This document shows positions 9,367-20,240 of a DNA stretch of 64,000 nt, one piece after another; the stretch's first letter is position 1; the number at the start of each line of letters is the position of its first letter. Origin of the DNA: CBDDIP01 sp965279405 (GTDB lineage Bacteria > Actinomycetota > Acidimicrobiia > Acidimicrobiales > Ilumatobacteraceae). The notes beneath the pieces were generated by a model that was given only the letters and a program-made list of their open reading frames with translations, ran no database searches and was not told the DNA's origin. Location of the stretch: positions 3,720,001-3,784,000 of the forward strand of contig OZ257157.1 of NCBI GenBank assembly GCA_965279405.1, written 5' to 3'. Made by a program: the position numbers and the translations under genes.

Positions 9367-9384
9367 GTTGACAGATGCGTCAAC
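9367..9384. promoter_or_regulatory. Perfect 6-6-6 inverted repeat, possible operator
   Basis: GTTGACAGATGCGTCAAC is an inverted repeat with 6-bp arms. A second nested dyad, GATGCG/CGCATC, spans 9374-9401. It lies just past the stop of the SMP-30 gene and ~250 bp upstream of the receptor gene, in the 287-bp gap 9117-9403 where nothing else was seen. Dyads of this size are typical of GntR/TetR-class operators; the regulator is not in the window. Confidence 0.35.
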
Positions 9385-9403
9385 TCGATTTAAGGCGCAT
9401 CTC

Positions 9404-10333
9404 TCAATCGTTGAGGTGTGCAAGCTTCGCGCCGGGGCGCGGCCACTGCATCTTGACCAGTCGTCCGGTGGTCGACAGCGTGATGTAGGCGGTACGCAGA
9501 TCCGGGCCGCCGAAGCAGATGTTGGTGGTCAGCAGATCGCCGGTCTCGATGAAGTCGATCAGCTCGCCGGCGGGCGAGATCACCGACACGCCACCGTTGA
9601 CGAGCGTCGCCACGCACACGTTGCCGTCGCCGTCGACGCCGAGCGAGTCGAGCAGCTGGAACCCGGGGAACCCGTAGAGGCACTGCGAGGTGTCGACGAG
9701 ACCTGGCGCAGACAGCTCGCCCGGCCCGGTGACGTCGCGCTGCATCACGCGGCCGGTCCACGTCTCGGCCCAGTACAGCTTCGTGCCGTCCGGGGACAGC
9801 CCGATCCCGTTCGGCTCGTGTGCGGGGAAGACCACCTCGCGAACGCTCGAGCCGTCGGCCTTGCCGTAGTAGATCCCGGTGACGTGGGAGATCCGCTCCT
9901 CGTCATCGGTGAGCCCGTGATCGGTGAAGTAGAAACCGCCGTGCAGGTCGAACACCAGGTCGTTCGGGGCCCAGAAGGGCCGTCCGTCGCACTCGGTGTA
10001 CAGGTCGACGACGTCACCGGTGGCCAGGTCGACGGTCTGGATCCGCCCACCGATGTAGTTGGCCTTGGTCACCGCGCCGGGGAACATCAGTCCGCCCATG
10101 TCGGTCTCGGTGAAGCGTGCGCCGTTGTTGCACACGTAGACCTTGTTGTCCGGCCCCATCGCTGCGCCGTTCGGCCCGCCGGGGATCGTGGCGATGGTCT
10201 CCTTGGTGCCGTCGGGCAGTACGCGCGTCAGCCTCGGGCCGAACATCTCGACGAGGATCACGCTGCCGTCGGGCATCGCGATCGGACCTTCGGGGAACTT
10301 CAGACCTGATGTGACCTCGATGAGCTCAGCCAT
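9404..10333 (-). CDS. SMP-30/gluconolactonase family protein
   Basis: 309-aa six-bladed beta-propeller of the SMP-30/gluconolaconase/LRE-like family. The N-terminus GLKFPEGPIAMPDGSVI carries the conserved metal-ligand Glu in FPEGP. Further signatures are WAPNDLVFD, the propeller Asn site, and EPNGIGLSPDGTKLYWAET. Family members hydrolyse sugar or other lactones using a divalent metal. The start at 10333 (ATG) has GGAGG upstream; a longer frame upstream lacks family similarity. It is divergent from the second cyclase-family gene, suggesting co-regulation of the catabolic region, but the substrate is unknown. Confidence 0.87.
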   Translation of the reverse strand: MAELIEVTSGLKFPEGPIAMPDGSVILVEMFGPRLTRVLPDGTKETIATIPGGPNGAAMGPDNKVYVCNNGARFTETDMGGLMFPGAVTKANYIGGRIQTVDLATGDVVDLYTECDGRPFWAPNDLVFDLHGGFYFTDHGLTDDEERISHVTGIYYGKADGSSVREVVFPAHEPNGIGLSPDGTKLYWAETWTGRVMQRDVTGPGELSAPGLVDTSQCLYGFPGFQLLDSLGVDGDGNVCVATLVNGGVSVISPAGELIDFIETGDLLTTNICFGGPDLRTAYITLSTTGRLVKMQWPRPGAKLAHLND

Positions 10334-10436
10334 GGCACAACCTCCAGTAGAACGACGTGTGGATCGACGGGCGCGAGAAGCTCCCGTGCAGCCCCCAGCT
10401 GCGAGCACGAACCTATCGCCGTCGGAGCACCGAGTT

Positions 10437-10475
10437 CGACGCGGGGCGCGTTCGTCTGCGGAGCGCCCCGCGTCG
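10437..10475. promoter_or_regulatory. Strong hairpin in the divergent promoter region
   Basis: A perfect 13-bp stem (arms 10437-10449 and 10463-10475, core GACGCGGGGCGC) with a 13-nt loop lies in the 285-bp gap 10334-10618 between the divergent SMP-30 and cyclase genes. It could be an operator, an attenuator or a leftover terminator. No -10/-35 pair was convincing in this gap. Confidence 0.4.
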
Positions 10476-10618
10476 TCTGACAGCGACTCGAAAAATCGGG
10501 GTGGTCCTGCCTGCATGAGTTGACGATCATGTCATGTTGCCGGTACAACTCATCCAGGACGATGAGGTCGCGAGGGGGCTCGCGGTCCGGTCCGACCAGC
10601 GCACGCAGGAGGCTCGCC

Positions 10619-11533
10619 ATGCAGGACTTCAGGGAGATCGGTCGCCGACTCAGCAACTGGGGTCGGTGGGGTGCCGACGACGAGCGAGGGACGGTGAACC
10701 TGATCACGCCCGAGCGCATCGCCGCGGCCGCGAAGCTCGTCAAGCGAGGCGACGTCTTCGACCTCGGCATCCCGTTCGACGCCAACGGCCCGCAACCCGG
10801 CGGTGGCCGCATCAACCCGGTGCGGCTGATGTCCGAGACCGGCGCGCAGCAGAACTTCCCCGGCGCGTTCCACTACGCCGACGACTACGTGTTCATGCCG
10901 CTGCAGTCGGCGTCCCAGTGGGACGGCCTGGCGCACGTGTACTACGACGATCAGCTCTACAACGGCTTCCCGTCGAGCGACGTCGGACCCTACGGAGCGA
11001 TGCACTGCAGCATCGACAAGATGGCCAAGGGGATCGTCGGGCGCGGCGTGCTGCTGGACATCGCCCGGCTGAAGGGCGTCGAGTGGCTCGAGGCCGGTCA
11101 GGTGATCACCCCGGACGACCTCGATGCAGCTGCGTCCCAGCAGGGCGTCGACATCCAGAGCGGCGACATCCTCCTGTTCCGCACCGGCTGGCGCACGAAG
11201 TTCAAGCGCGACGGCAGCGCCACCGAGTTCATGGCCGGCGAGCCGGGGCTCAACATCGACTGCTGCGAGTGGATCCACGACAAGGAGATCGCCGTCGTCG
11301 CATCGGACAACTGGGCGGTCGAGGTGCTGCCCGGCACCATCGACGGCGAGTTGCTGCCGGTGCACATGGTGCTGATCCGCGACATGGGCGTCACGCTCGG
11401 CGAGATCCTCGACCTCGACGAGCTGGCCGACGATTGCGCTGCGGACGGGGTCTGGGAGTTCTTGCTGACCGCGCCGCCCATCAAGTTCACTCGTGCTGTC
11501 GGGTCGCCCATCAACCCGTTGGCGATCAAGTGA
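10619..11533 (+). CDS. Cyclase-family metal-dependent hydrolase, second paralogue
   Basis: 304-aa cyclase-family (PF04199) protein, paralogous to the one at 2676-3635. Shared order of motifs: NWGRWGADDERGTVN, HYADDYVFM, SASQWDGLAHVYYDDQ, GRGVLLDIARLKGVEWL, ILLFRTGWRTKF, and a near-identical end (GSPINPLAIK versus GAPVNPIVIK). Start ATG 10619 is set by AGGAGG 6 nt upstream. It is followed 43 bp later by an acyl-CoA dehydrogenase, so both may act on one degradation route. Reaction: probably hydrolysis of a cyclic amide, lactone or formamide. Confidence 0.85.
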   Translation: MQDFREIGRRLSNWGRWGADDERGTVNLITPERIAAAAKLVKRGDVFDLGIPFDANGPQPGGGRINPVRLMSETGAQQNFPGAFHYADDYVFMPLQSASQWDGLAHVYYDDQLYNGFPSSDVGPYGAMHCSIDKMAKGIVGRGVLLDIARLKGVEWLEAGQVITPDDLDAAASQQGVDIQSGDILLFRTGWRTKFKRDGSATEFMAGEPGLNIDCCEWIHDKEIAVVASDNWAVEVLPGTIDGELLPVHMVLIRDMGVTLGEILDLDELADDCAADGVWEFLLTAPPIKFTRAVGSPINPLAIK

Positions 11534-11576
11534 TCCGCCCGAAGATCGTCCTCCTGCTGGAAAGGCACTGACACCC

Positions 11577-12848
11577 ATGGACTTCGACATCCCCGAGGAT
11601 CTCGCTGCGTACCTCGTCGAGCTCGACGACTTCATCGAGCGCGAGATCAAGCCGCTCGAGAACGAGAACGACAACATCCGCTTCTTCGATCACCGGCGCG
11701 AGGACGCACGAACCGACTGGGATCGCGGCGGGTTGCCGAACCACGAGTGGGAGCTGCTCCTACGCGAGGCGCGTCGCCGCGCCGACGCCGCCGGCCACTA
11801 CCGCTACCCGCTGGCCAAGGAGCTCGGCGGCCGCGACGGCACCAACCTCGGCATGGCGATCATCCGCGAGCACTTCGCCACGAAGGGTCTGGGGCTGCAC
11901 AACGACCTGCAGAACGAGCACTCGATCGTGGGCAACAACGTCGGGCTGCTGCTGATGATCCAGTACGGCACCGAGGAGCAGAAGGCCGAGTGGCTCGACG
12001 ACCTGATGGAGGGCCGCAAGGGCTTCGCCTTCGGGATCACCGAGCCGCAACACGGCAGCGATGCGACGCACATGGAGACACACGCCGAACGTGACGGCGA
12101 CGAGTGGGTGATCAACGGCGAGAAGACGTGGAACACCGGGATGCACGCCGCGCAGTACGACATGATCATGGCGCGCACGAGCGGCAAGGCCGGCGACGGC
12201 GACGGGATCACCGCGTTCCTCACCCCGACCAAGGCCGAGGGGTTCGAGATCGTCGAATTCCTGTGGACGTTCAACATGCCGACCGACCACGCCCACGTCC
12301 GGTTCACCGACGTGCGCGTGCCGCACTCGGCGATCTTCGGCGGCGAGGGCCGCGGCCTGCAGGTGGTGCAGCACTTCTTCAACGAGAACCGCATCCGCCA
12401 GGCCGCCTCGAGCCTCGGTGCCGCACAGTTCTGCATCAACGAGTCGGTGCAGTACGCCAAGGAGCGCAAGCCGTTCGGCAAGCCGCTGGCCACCAACCAG
12501 GGCATCCAGTTCCCGCTCGTCGAGCTGCAGACGCAGTGCGAGATGCTGCGCACGCTGATCCACAAGACGGCGTGGGCGATGGACAAGCACGGCGCCCTGT
12601 CGCAGAGCGACAAGGTCTCGATGTGCAACTACTGGGCCAACCGGCTGTGCTGCGAGGCAGCTGACCGGGCGATGCAGGTGCACGGTGGCATGGGCTACTC
12701 GCGGCACAAGCCGTTCGAGCACATCTACCGCCACCACCGCCGCTACCGCATCACCGAGGGCGCCGAGGAGATCCAGATGCGCCGAGTGGCCGGCTACATG
12801 TTCGGCTTCATGAGCCAGCAGGCCCCGAAGGGCGTCCGCCCCGACTGA
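11577..12848 (+). CDS. Acyl-CoA dehydrogenase
   Basis: 423-aa FAD-dependent acyl-CoA dehydrogenase that introduces an alpha,beta double bond into an acyl-CoA. Features: N-terminal helical domain; the FAD/substrate motif FGITEPQHGSDATHM; the middle beta domain (GEKTWNTGMHAAQYD); a C-terminal helical domain with the flavin-binding AMQVHGGMGYSRHKPFEHIYRHHR and the closing RITEGAEEIQMRR. The ATG at 11577 is preceded by GGAAAGG. It follows the cyclase-family gene in the same direction and fits oxidation of a CoA ester produced by one of the local ligases. Chain-length class is not determined. Confidence 0.93.
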   Translation: MDFDIPEDLAAYLVELDDFIEREIKPLENENDNIRFFDHRREDARTDWDRGGLPNHEWELLLREARRRADAAGHYRYPLAKELGGRDGTNLGMAIIREHFATKGLGLHNDLQNEHSIVGNNVGLLLMIQYGTEEQKAEWLDDLMEGRKGFAFGITEPQHGSDATHMETHAERDGDEWVINGEKTWNTGMHAAQYDMIMARTSGKAGDGDGITAFLTPTKAEGFEIVEFLWTFNMPTDHAHVRFTDVRVPHSAIFGGEGRGLQVVQHFFNENRIRQAASSLGAAQFCINESVQYAKERKPFGKPLATNQGIQFPLVELQTQCEMLRTLIHKTAWAMDKHGALSQSDKVSMCNYWANRLCCEAADRAMQVHGGMGYSRHKPFEHIYRHHRRYRITEGAEEIQMRRVAGYMFGFMSQQAPKGVRPD

Positions 12849-12853
12849 CCCGC

Positions 12854-12955
12854 ATGGGCGCGAGATCGACGAGATGTCGTCGCGCTCGCGCCCATTCGTC
12901 CCTCCGCCCGAGTCATGGGCGCGTTGTGAGCGAGATGTCGTCGATCTCGCGCCCA
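12854..12955 (+). terminator. Two tandem, related stem-loops between acyl-CoA dehydrogenase and hutH
   Basis: First hairpin: 11-bp arms ATGGGCGCGAG (12854-12864) and its complement (12885-12895), with an inner GACGA/TCGTC stem. Second: 8-bp arms TGGGCGCG (12916-12923) and complement (12948-12955). Both share the inner sequence GAGATGTCGTCG, so the ~40-bp unit is duplicated. The likely role is termination of the upstream gene before the hut operon. Confidence 0.55.
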
Positions 12956-12980
12956 AGGAAGCCATGTCAGACTGAGGCGG

Positions 12981-14521
12981 ATGAGCTCGGTCGAGTTGCG
13001 GGGACGAGGGCTGACGGCGCACGACGTGGTCGCCGTTGCTCGCCATGGCGCGACGGTGTCGCTCGGAGCGGACGCACGCCTGGCGATGGCGGCGTCGGCC
13101 GCGTTGATCGACGGGTTCGTCGCCGGTGGCGACGCGGTGTACGGCGTGACGACCGGGTTCGGCGCGCTGGCGAACACCGTCATCCCCACCGAGCGAACGG
13201 CAGAGTTGCAGGTGGCCCTCGTGCGCTCGCATGCAGCGGGCATGGGCGATCCGGTCGAGGTCGAGGTGGTGCGGGCGATGCTGCTGCTGCGGGCGCGCAG
13301 CCTGGCGATGGCCTGCAGCGGCGCGCGTCCGGAGCTGGTCGACCTGCAGCTGGCGATGCTCGGCGCGGCGATCACGCCGGTCGTGCGCGAGCACGGCTCG
13401 CTGGGTGCCAGCGGCGACCTCGCGCCGCTCAGCCACTGCGCGCTCGCCCTGATCGGCGAGGGCGAGGTGTGGGATCGCGCCGGCGCCGTCGTGCCCGCCG
13501 CCGACGCGCTCGCCGCAGCCGGGCTGACCACCGTGACGTTGCGCGCCAAGGAGGGTCTGGCGCTGATCAACGGCACGGACGGGATCCTCGGGATGCTCGT
13601 GCTCGCGTTGCACGATCTGTCGGCGCTCGGCCGCGTCGCCGACGTCGTCGCGGCGATGACGGTCGAGGGCCTGCTCGGCACCGACCGGGCCTTCGCCGCC
13701 GATCTGCAAGCACTGCGGCCGCAGATCGGGCAGGCCGCGAGTGCGCGCAACCTGACGCGGTTGCTCGCCGGGTCGGCGATCGTCGCCAGCCATCGAACCG
13801 GTGACTCGCGGGTGCAGGACGCCTACTCGCTGCGCTGCACGCCGCAGGTGCACGGCGCCGCGCTCGACACGATCGGCTACGCGCGATCGATCGCCGAGCG
13901 CGAGCTCGACGCGGCGATCGACAACCCGATGATCCTGCCCGACGGACGCGTGGAGAGCTGCGGCAACTTCCACGCCGCACCGCTGGCGATGGCGTGCGAC
14001 TTCCTTGCGATCGCCGTGGCCGAGCTGTCGGCGATCAGCGAGCGACGCACCGATCGCCTGCTCGACGTGGCGCGAAGCCAGGGCCTGCCGCCGTTCCTGT
14101 CGACCGACGCCGGCGTCAACAGCGGGATGATGATCGGGCACTACACGCAAGCGGCGATGGCGATGGAGAACCAGCGCCTGGCCTCGCCGGCATCGGTGCA
14201 ATCGCTGCCGACGAGCGCGATGCAGGAGGACCACATCTCCAACGGCTGGGCCGCCGCACGCAAGCTGCGCCGGGTGGTCGACAACCTTCGCCGCATCCTG
14301 GCCGTCGAACTCGTCTGTGCCGGTGCGGCGATCGATCTGCGTGCCCCGCTGCAGCCCGGTGCCGGCACCGGCGCTGCGCTCGAGGTGCTGCGCGTCGTCG
14401 TCGCCGTGCCGGGCCCTGACCGGTGGTTGTCGCCCGACCTGCGCGCCGCGGAAGGTGTCCTCGCCGACGGGTCGTTGCTCGCGGCCGTCGAATCCGCTCT
14501 CGGAAACCTGGAGGCAGGCTG

Positions 14522-14522
<1 letters not shown>
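12981..14522 (+). CDS. hutH: Histidine ammonia-lyase
   Basis: 513-aa histidase, the first step of histidine breakdown: L-histidine to trans-urocanate and ammonia. The Ala-Ser-Gly triplet that cyclises into the MIO electrophile is at residues 143-145 in GSLGASGDLAPLSH. Other family motifs: YGVTTGFGALANT near the start, AKEGLALINGTDG, and QDAYSLRCTPQVHG. Length matches the family (~510). It is the first gene of a five-gene operon; a CAGACT element 7 nt before the ATG could be a -10 for a leaderless transcript. The stop overlaps the hutU start by 1 nt. Confidence 0.97.
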
Positions 14523-16182
<1,660 letters not shown>

Positions 16183-16186
<4 letters not shown>

Positions 16187-16758
16187 GCGTGCGCGAGATC
16201 CTCCACGTCGGCAACCCGCTCTTGCGCGAGCGGTCGCGGGAGGTCACGGTCGACGAGCTCGCTTCGCCGGCGGTGCAGACCCTGATCGACGACCTGATCG
16301 ACACGATGCACGCCGCGAACGGTGCCGGCATCGCTGCCCCACAGGTCGGCGAACTGCTGCGCATCGCCACGATCGAGGTCAACCACAACCCGCGCTACCC
16401 GTACAAGCCGCCGATCCCGTTGACCGTCGTCGTCAACCCGGTGGTCGAGGTGCTCGATCGCGAGGTCGTCGAGATCAACGAGGGGTGCTTGTCGGTGCCC
16501 AACCTGCGCGGCAACGTGCTGCGCCACGTCAACGTCCGCGTGCGGTTCCTCGACCGCGACGGAGTCGAGCACGACGAGATCAAGCGAGGGCTCACCGCGG
16601 GCACGTTCCAGCACGAGCTCGACCACCTCGACGGGCTCCTGTTCCTCGACCGCGTGCACGACACCACGTCGTTGACGACCTGGGAGCAGTTCGAACGGTT
16701 CCATCGCGCCGAGTTCATCGAGCGGATCACCCGCTTCGTCGAGCGCGTCGGTTCGTGA
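16183..16758 (+). CDS. Peptide deformylase-family protein inside the hut operon
   Basis: 191-aa metalloprotein with all three peptide-deformylase motifs: GAGIAAPQVG (motif I), EGCLSVP (II, Cys metal ligand) and QHELDHLDG (III, HExxH). By family it should remove the formyl group from N-formyl substrates using Fe2+/Zn2+. Its setting is unusual: it lies between hutU and hutF, overlapping hutU by 4 nt (TTG start in TTGA; GTG 6 nt later is an alternative) and hutF by 4 nt (GTGA). HutF produces N-formylglutamate, and no hutG-type N-formylglutamate hydrolase is present. The gene may therefore supply that deformylation step; this is inference. An ordinary second def gene carried along by chance is the alternative. 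Confidence 0.9.
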
Positions 16759-18095
16759 CCGAGTTCCACTGCGAGCTGGCGTGGCTCGGCGGTGCGGAGG
16801 CGGTTGCCGACGTGGTGCTGCGCGTCGAGGGCGAGACCATCGTCGACGTCACGTCCGGTGCTCCGGCTCCCGACGGCGCGACGAGCTTGGCGGGCATCAC
16901 GATCCCCGGCATCGCCAACGCGCACAGCCACGCGTTCCACCGTGCCCTGCGGGGGCGCACGCACCGCGGGACGGGCTCGTTCTGGACGTGGCGCGACCGC
17001 ATGTACGAGGTGGCCGCGCGACTCGACCCGGCGACCTACGAGCAGCTGGCCACTGCGGTCTTCGGCGAGATGGCGCTGGCCGGGATCACGTGCGTCGGCG
17101 AGTTCCACTACCTGCACCACCGACCGGACGGGTCGCCGTACGACGAACCGAACGCGATGGGGCTGGCGATCGTGCGCGCGGCCCAACGAGCGGGTGTGCG
17201 GCTGACGCTGCTCGACGCGTGCTACCTCCACGGCGGTCTCGAGGACGGCGGCTACTCGCCGGTGGACGACGTGCAGCGGCGCTTCAGCGACGGCGACGCG
17301 GCGCGCTGGGTGCAGCGGGCCTCCGAGCTCGAGGCGTTGGCCGGGCCAACGGTGCTCGTCGGAGCGGCGGTGCACTCGGTGCGCGCCGTGGACCCGGCAT
17401 CGATCGCCGTCGTCGCCGCCTGGGCAGCACAGCGCGGTGCACCGTTGCACGCGCACGTGAGCGAGCAGCGGGCCGAGAACGACCGGTGCATCGCCGCGCA
17501 CGGCCGCACCCCGACGGTGCTCCTCGGCGAGCACGGCGCGCTCGGCCCGTGGTTCACGGCCGTCCACGCGACGCACCCGTCACGCGACGACATCGCCCTG
17601 CTCGGTGAGGCGCAGTGCACGGTGTGCTTCTGCCCGACGACCGAACGCGACCTCGCCGACGGGATCGGGCCGGCACGGTCGTTCCTCCACGCGGGTGCGT
17701 CGCTGTCGATCGGCACCGACTCGCACGCGGTGATCGACCCGTTCGAGGAGATGCGAGCGATCGAGCTGAACGAGCGGCTGGCCAGTGGTGTGCGCGGCAA
17801 CCACGACGCCGGTTCGCTGCTGGTCGCCGGGACGCGCTCGGGCTACGAGTGCCTGGGGTGGTCGCAGGGCGGCCGTCTGGAGGTGGGGGCGCTCGCCGAC
17901 TTCGTCTCCGTGCGGATGGACACCGTGCGCAACGCCGGCGTCGATCGACTCGATGCGTTGGCCGCAACGGTGTTCGCTGCCACCGCGGCGGACGTCCACC
18001 ACGTCGTGGTCGGCGGCGAGGTCGTCGTGCGCGACGGCGTCCACACGCGGTTCGACGTGGTCCGAGCGCTCGCCGACACGGTCGGATCGCTGTGA
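16755..18095 (+). CDS. hutF: Formimidoylglutamate deiminase
   Basis: 446-aa amidohydrolase that converts N-formimidoyl-L-glutamate to N-formyl-L-glutamate and ammonia, the five-step branch of histidine degradation. Evidence: first metal motif NAHSHAFHRALRGRTHRG (~residue 55), HAHVSEQRAEN, the HutF-typical CPTTERDLADGI, and the metal Asp in IGTDSHAVIDPFEEMR. The GTG start overlaps the preceding stop by 4 nt, and its stop overlaps the hutI GTG by 4 nt. The product still needs deformylation to give glutamate. Confidence 0.94.
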   Translation: MTEFHCELAWLGGAEAVADVVLRVEGETIVDVTSGAPAPDGATSLAGITIPGIANAHSHAFHRALRGRTHRGTGSFWTWRDRMYEVAARLDPATYEQLATAVFGEMALAGITCVGEFHYLHHRPDGSPYDEPNAMGLAIVRAAQRAGVRLTLLDACYLHGGLEDGGYSPVDDVQRRFSDGDAARWVQRASELEALAGPTVLVGAAVHSVRAVDPASIAVVAAWAAQRGAPLHAHVSEQRAENDRCIAAHGRTPTVLLGEHGALGPWFTAVHATHPSRDDIALLGEAQCTVCFCPTTERDLADGIGPARSFLHAGASLSIGTDSHAVIDPFEEMRAIELNERLASGVRGNHDAGSLLVAGTRSGYECLGWSQGGRLEVGALADFVSVRMDTVRNAGVDRLDALAATVFAATAADVHHVVVGGEVVVRDGVHTRFDVVRALADTVGSL

Positions 18096-19258
18096 GTCGC
18101 ACGACCGTCGTCGACCGCATCGGGTTGCTGGTCACCAACGATCCGTCCATCGGCGACGGACCGCTGGGGATCGTCCGCGACGCGTCAGTCGTCTTCGACG
18201 GCGAGCGGGTCATCGCCGTCGGGCCGAGCGGCGCGGTCGCCGACGAGCGCATCGACGTCGATGGGAGGTGCGTCATCCCCGGGTTCGTCGACAGCCACAC
18301 CCACCTCGTGTTCGCCGGCGACCGTGCCGACGAGTTCGCCGCCCGCATGGCCGGTCAGCCGTACGCAGCCGGTGGCATCCGCACCTCGGTTGCTGCCACG
18401 CGTGCAGCGAGCAACGACGAGCTCCTCGCGCTGGCGGCCCGTCGTCGCGACGAGGCGCGTCGCGCCGGGATCACCACCATCGAGATCAAGTCCGGCTACG
18501 GGTTGACCGCCATCGACGAGGCTCGCTGCCTCGAGGTCGCCGGGTCGTTCACCCGCGACACGACGTTCCTCGGCGCGCACGTCGTGCCGCCCGAGTTCGA
18601 CGGGCGCGCCGACGACTACATCGACCACCTGTGCTCGACGATGCTCCCGCTCGCTGCGCCGCATGCGCGTTGGATCGACGCCTTCTGCGAGCAGGGCGCG
18701 TTCGACGCGGATCAGTGCCGGGCCGTGCTCGCCGCGGGCGCGTCGGCCGGTCTCGGGTTGCGCCTGCACGCCAACCAGCTCGGGCACGGGCCCGGGGCCC
18801 AGCTCGCCGTGGCGACGGGTTGCGCGTCGGCGGATCACTGCACCTACCTCGCCGACGCGGACATCGCTGCGCTCGCCGGGAGCAACACCGTGGCGACCTT
18901 CCTGCCCGCCACCGACTTCAGCACCCGCCAGCCGTACCCGGATGCGCGCCGGGTGATCGACGCCGGGGCAACCGTCGCGCTGGCGACCAACTGCAACCCC
19001 GGCAGCAGCTACACGACATCGATGTCGTTCTGCATCGCGCTCGCCGTTCGCGACATGCACATGACCGCCGAGGAGGCGATCGCCGCAGCGACCATCGGTG
19101 GTGCGCGAGCCCTGCGTCGCGACGACGTCGGTCGCATCGCCCCCGGCGCCCGCGCTGACCTCGTCGTCCTCGACGCGCCGAGCTACACCCACCTCGTCTA
19201 CCGCCCCGGCGTCCCCCTCATCGCCATGACGATCGAGTCCGGCACCCTCCACCCCTGA
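18092..19258 (+). CDS. hutI: Imidazolonepropionase
   Basis: 388-aa amidohydrolase that opens 4-imidazolone-5-propionate to N-formimidoylglutamate, the substrate of HutF. Signatures: metal motif DSHTHLVFAGDRADEF, EIKSGYGLTAIDE, HANQLGHGPGAQLA with a metal His, CTYL, and the metal Asp region LATNCNPGSSYTTSM. GTG start 18092 overlaps the hutF stop. It is the last gene of the operon; a stem-loop follows at once (19260-19304). No hut regulator or histidine permease is adjacent. Confidence 0.96.
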   Translation: MSRTTVVDRIGLLVTNDPSIGDGPLGIVRDASVVFDGERVIAVGPSGAVADERIDVDGRCVIPGFVDSHTHLVFAGDRADEFAARMAGQPYAAGGIRTSVAATRAASNDELLALAARRRDEARRAGITTIEIKSGYGLTAIDEARCLEVAGSFTRDTTFLGAHVVPPEFDGRADDYIDHLCSTMLPLAAPHARWIDAFCEQGAFDADQCRAVLAAGASAGLGLRLHANQLGHGPGAQLAVATGCASADHCTYLADADIAALAGSNTVATFLPATDFSTRQPYPDARRVIDAGATVALATNCNPGSSYTTSMSFCIALAVRDMHMTAEEAIAAATIGGARALRRDDVGRIAPGARADLVVLDAPSYTHLVYRPGVPLIAMTIESGTLHP

Positions 19259-19259
19259 G

Positions 19260-19304
19260 CGTTTGTGCACGAACTGGGCCATCGTCCCGATCCGCGCACA
19301 AACG
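19260..19304. terminator. Stem-loop between convergent hutI and desaturase genes
   Basis: Arms CGTTTGTGC (19260-19268) and GCACAAACG (19296-19304) form a 9-bp stem, with an inner GGG/CCC pairing. It starts 2 bp after the hutI stop and could terminate transcription from both directions. Confidence 0.6.
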
Positions 19305-19322
19305 GATCGAGCGTCGCCGGGG

Positions 19323-20240
19323 TCAGCGGTTGGGGGTCCAGCCGGGTTTGCCGAAGATGTGGCCGAGCTTGTGGCGCAGGTCGGTCGCGCCGCGCACGTC
19401 GCGGGCGATGTCGGCCATCTCGTGGTAGGCGATGCGCAGCGGGTTGTACGTGCGGATGTTCTTCGTCAGCCCGTACTTGAGCCGACGCACCTCCGGCTCG
19501 AACGTGCCGAACAGGCGATCCCACAGGATCAGGATCCCGCCGTAGTTCTTGTCCAGGTACTGCTGGTTGGCGCCGTGGTGACCGCGGTGGTGCGACGGTG
19601 TGTTGAAGACCTGCTCGATCGGCTTGGGCAGGCGATCGATCGCCTCGGTGTGGATCCAGTACTGGTACAGCAGGTTGAGCTGACCGGCCTTGGCGGTGGT
19701 CGCGGTGGGGAAGCCGAGCAACGGCATCGGGGCGAACACCCAGAACGTGAGGAACCCGCTCCACGGCTGACGCAGCGCGGTCGACAGGTTGTAGCGCTCG
19801 CTGGAGTGGTGGGTGACGTGATTGGCCCACAGCAGGCGCACCTCGTGCATCCAACGGTGGTCCCAGTAGTAGAGGAAGTCCCACAGCACCATCGCCCCGA
19901 CGATCGAACGCTTCCGCGACCCGATGCTGGAGATGCGGTGCTTGAACAGGAAGCGATCGAACTTCGAGAACGCCGCCGCGGTGGCGAAGCCGAAGGCGAT
20001 GTTGCCGGCCAGCATCGAGAGGCTGGCGACCGTGTCCTTGCGCTCGTAGCCGAGCGGCACGAGCGGATCGGCCGGCAGCTGCGTGCCCGACAGCGTGATC
20101 ATGTCGGCGTCGTAGAGATCGCCGAGCGTGCGCTTGTCGCGCTTGCGCAGTGCCAGGTACTCGGCCGCCATCGTCACCGCGAACAGCGGCAGCGTGGCCT
20201 GGTCGACTCGATCGAGCGTTCTGGCCGCCGTCTTCTTCAC
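19323..20240 (-). CDS. Sterol desaturase / fatty acid hydroxylase family membrane protein
   Basis: 305-aa integral membrane di-iron oxygenase. Histidine clusters typical of the superfamily are visible: HRWMH, NHVTHHSSERYN and HHRGHHGANQQY. Hydrophobic segments flank them (for example VASLSMLAGNIAFGFATAAAF and the stretch around GFLTFWVF). Such enzymes hydroxylate or desaturate lipids using O2. Substrate (sterol, fatty acid, carotenoid) cannot be assigned. The gene overlaps the GNAT gene upstream of it by 4 nt, so the two are co-transcribed. Confidence 0.88.
   Translation of the reverse strand: MKKTAARTLDRVDQATLPLFAVTMAAEYLALRKRDKRTLGDLYDADMITLSGTQLPADPLVPLGYERKDTVASLSMLAGNIAFGFATAAAFSKFDRFLFKHRISSIGSRKRSIVGAMVLWDFLYYWDHRWMHEVRLLWANHVTHHSSERYNLSTALRQPWSGFLTFWVFAPMPLLGFPTATTAKAGQLNLLYQYWIHTEAIDRLPKPIEQVFNTPSHHRGHHGANQQYLDKNYGGILILWDRLFGTFEPEVRRLKYGLTKNIRTYNPLRIAYHEMADIARDVRGATDLRHKLGHIFGKPGWTPNR

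Noticed and set aside
9367..9401. Promoter of the receptor lipoprotein gene at the inverted repeat
   Set aside because: A minus-strand TTGACG is present, but no matching -10 was found at 16-18 bp; the dyad is kept only as a possible operator.
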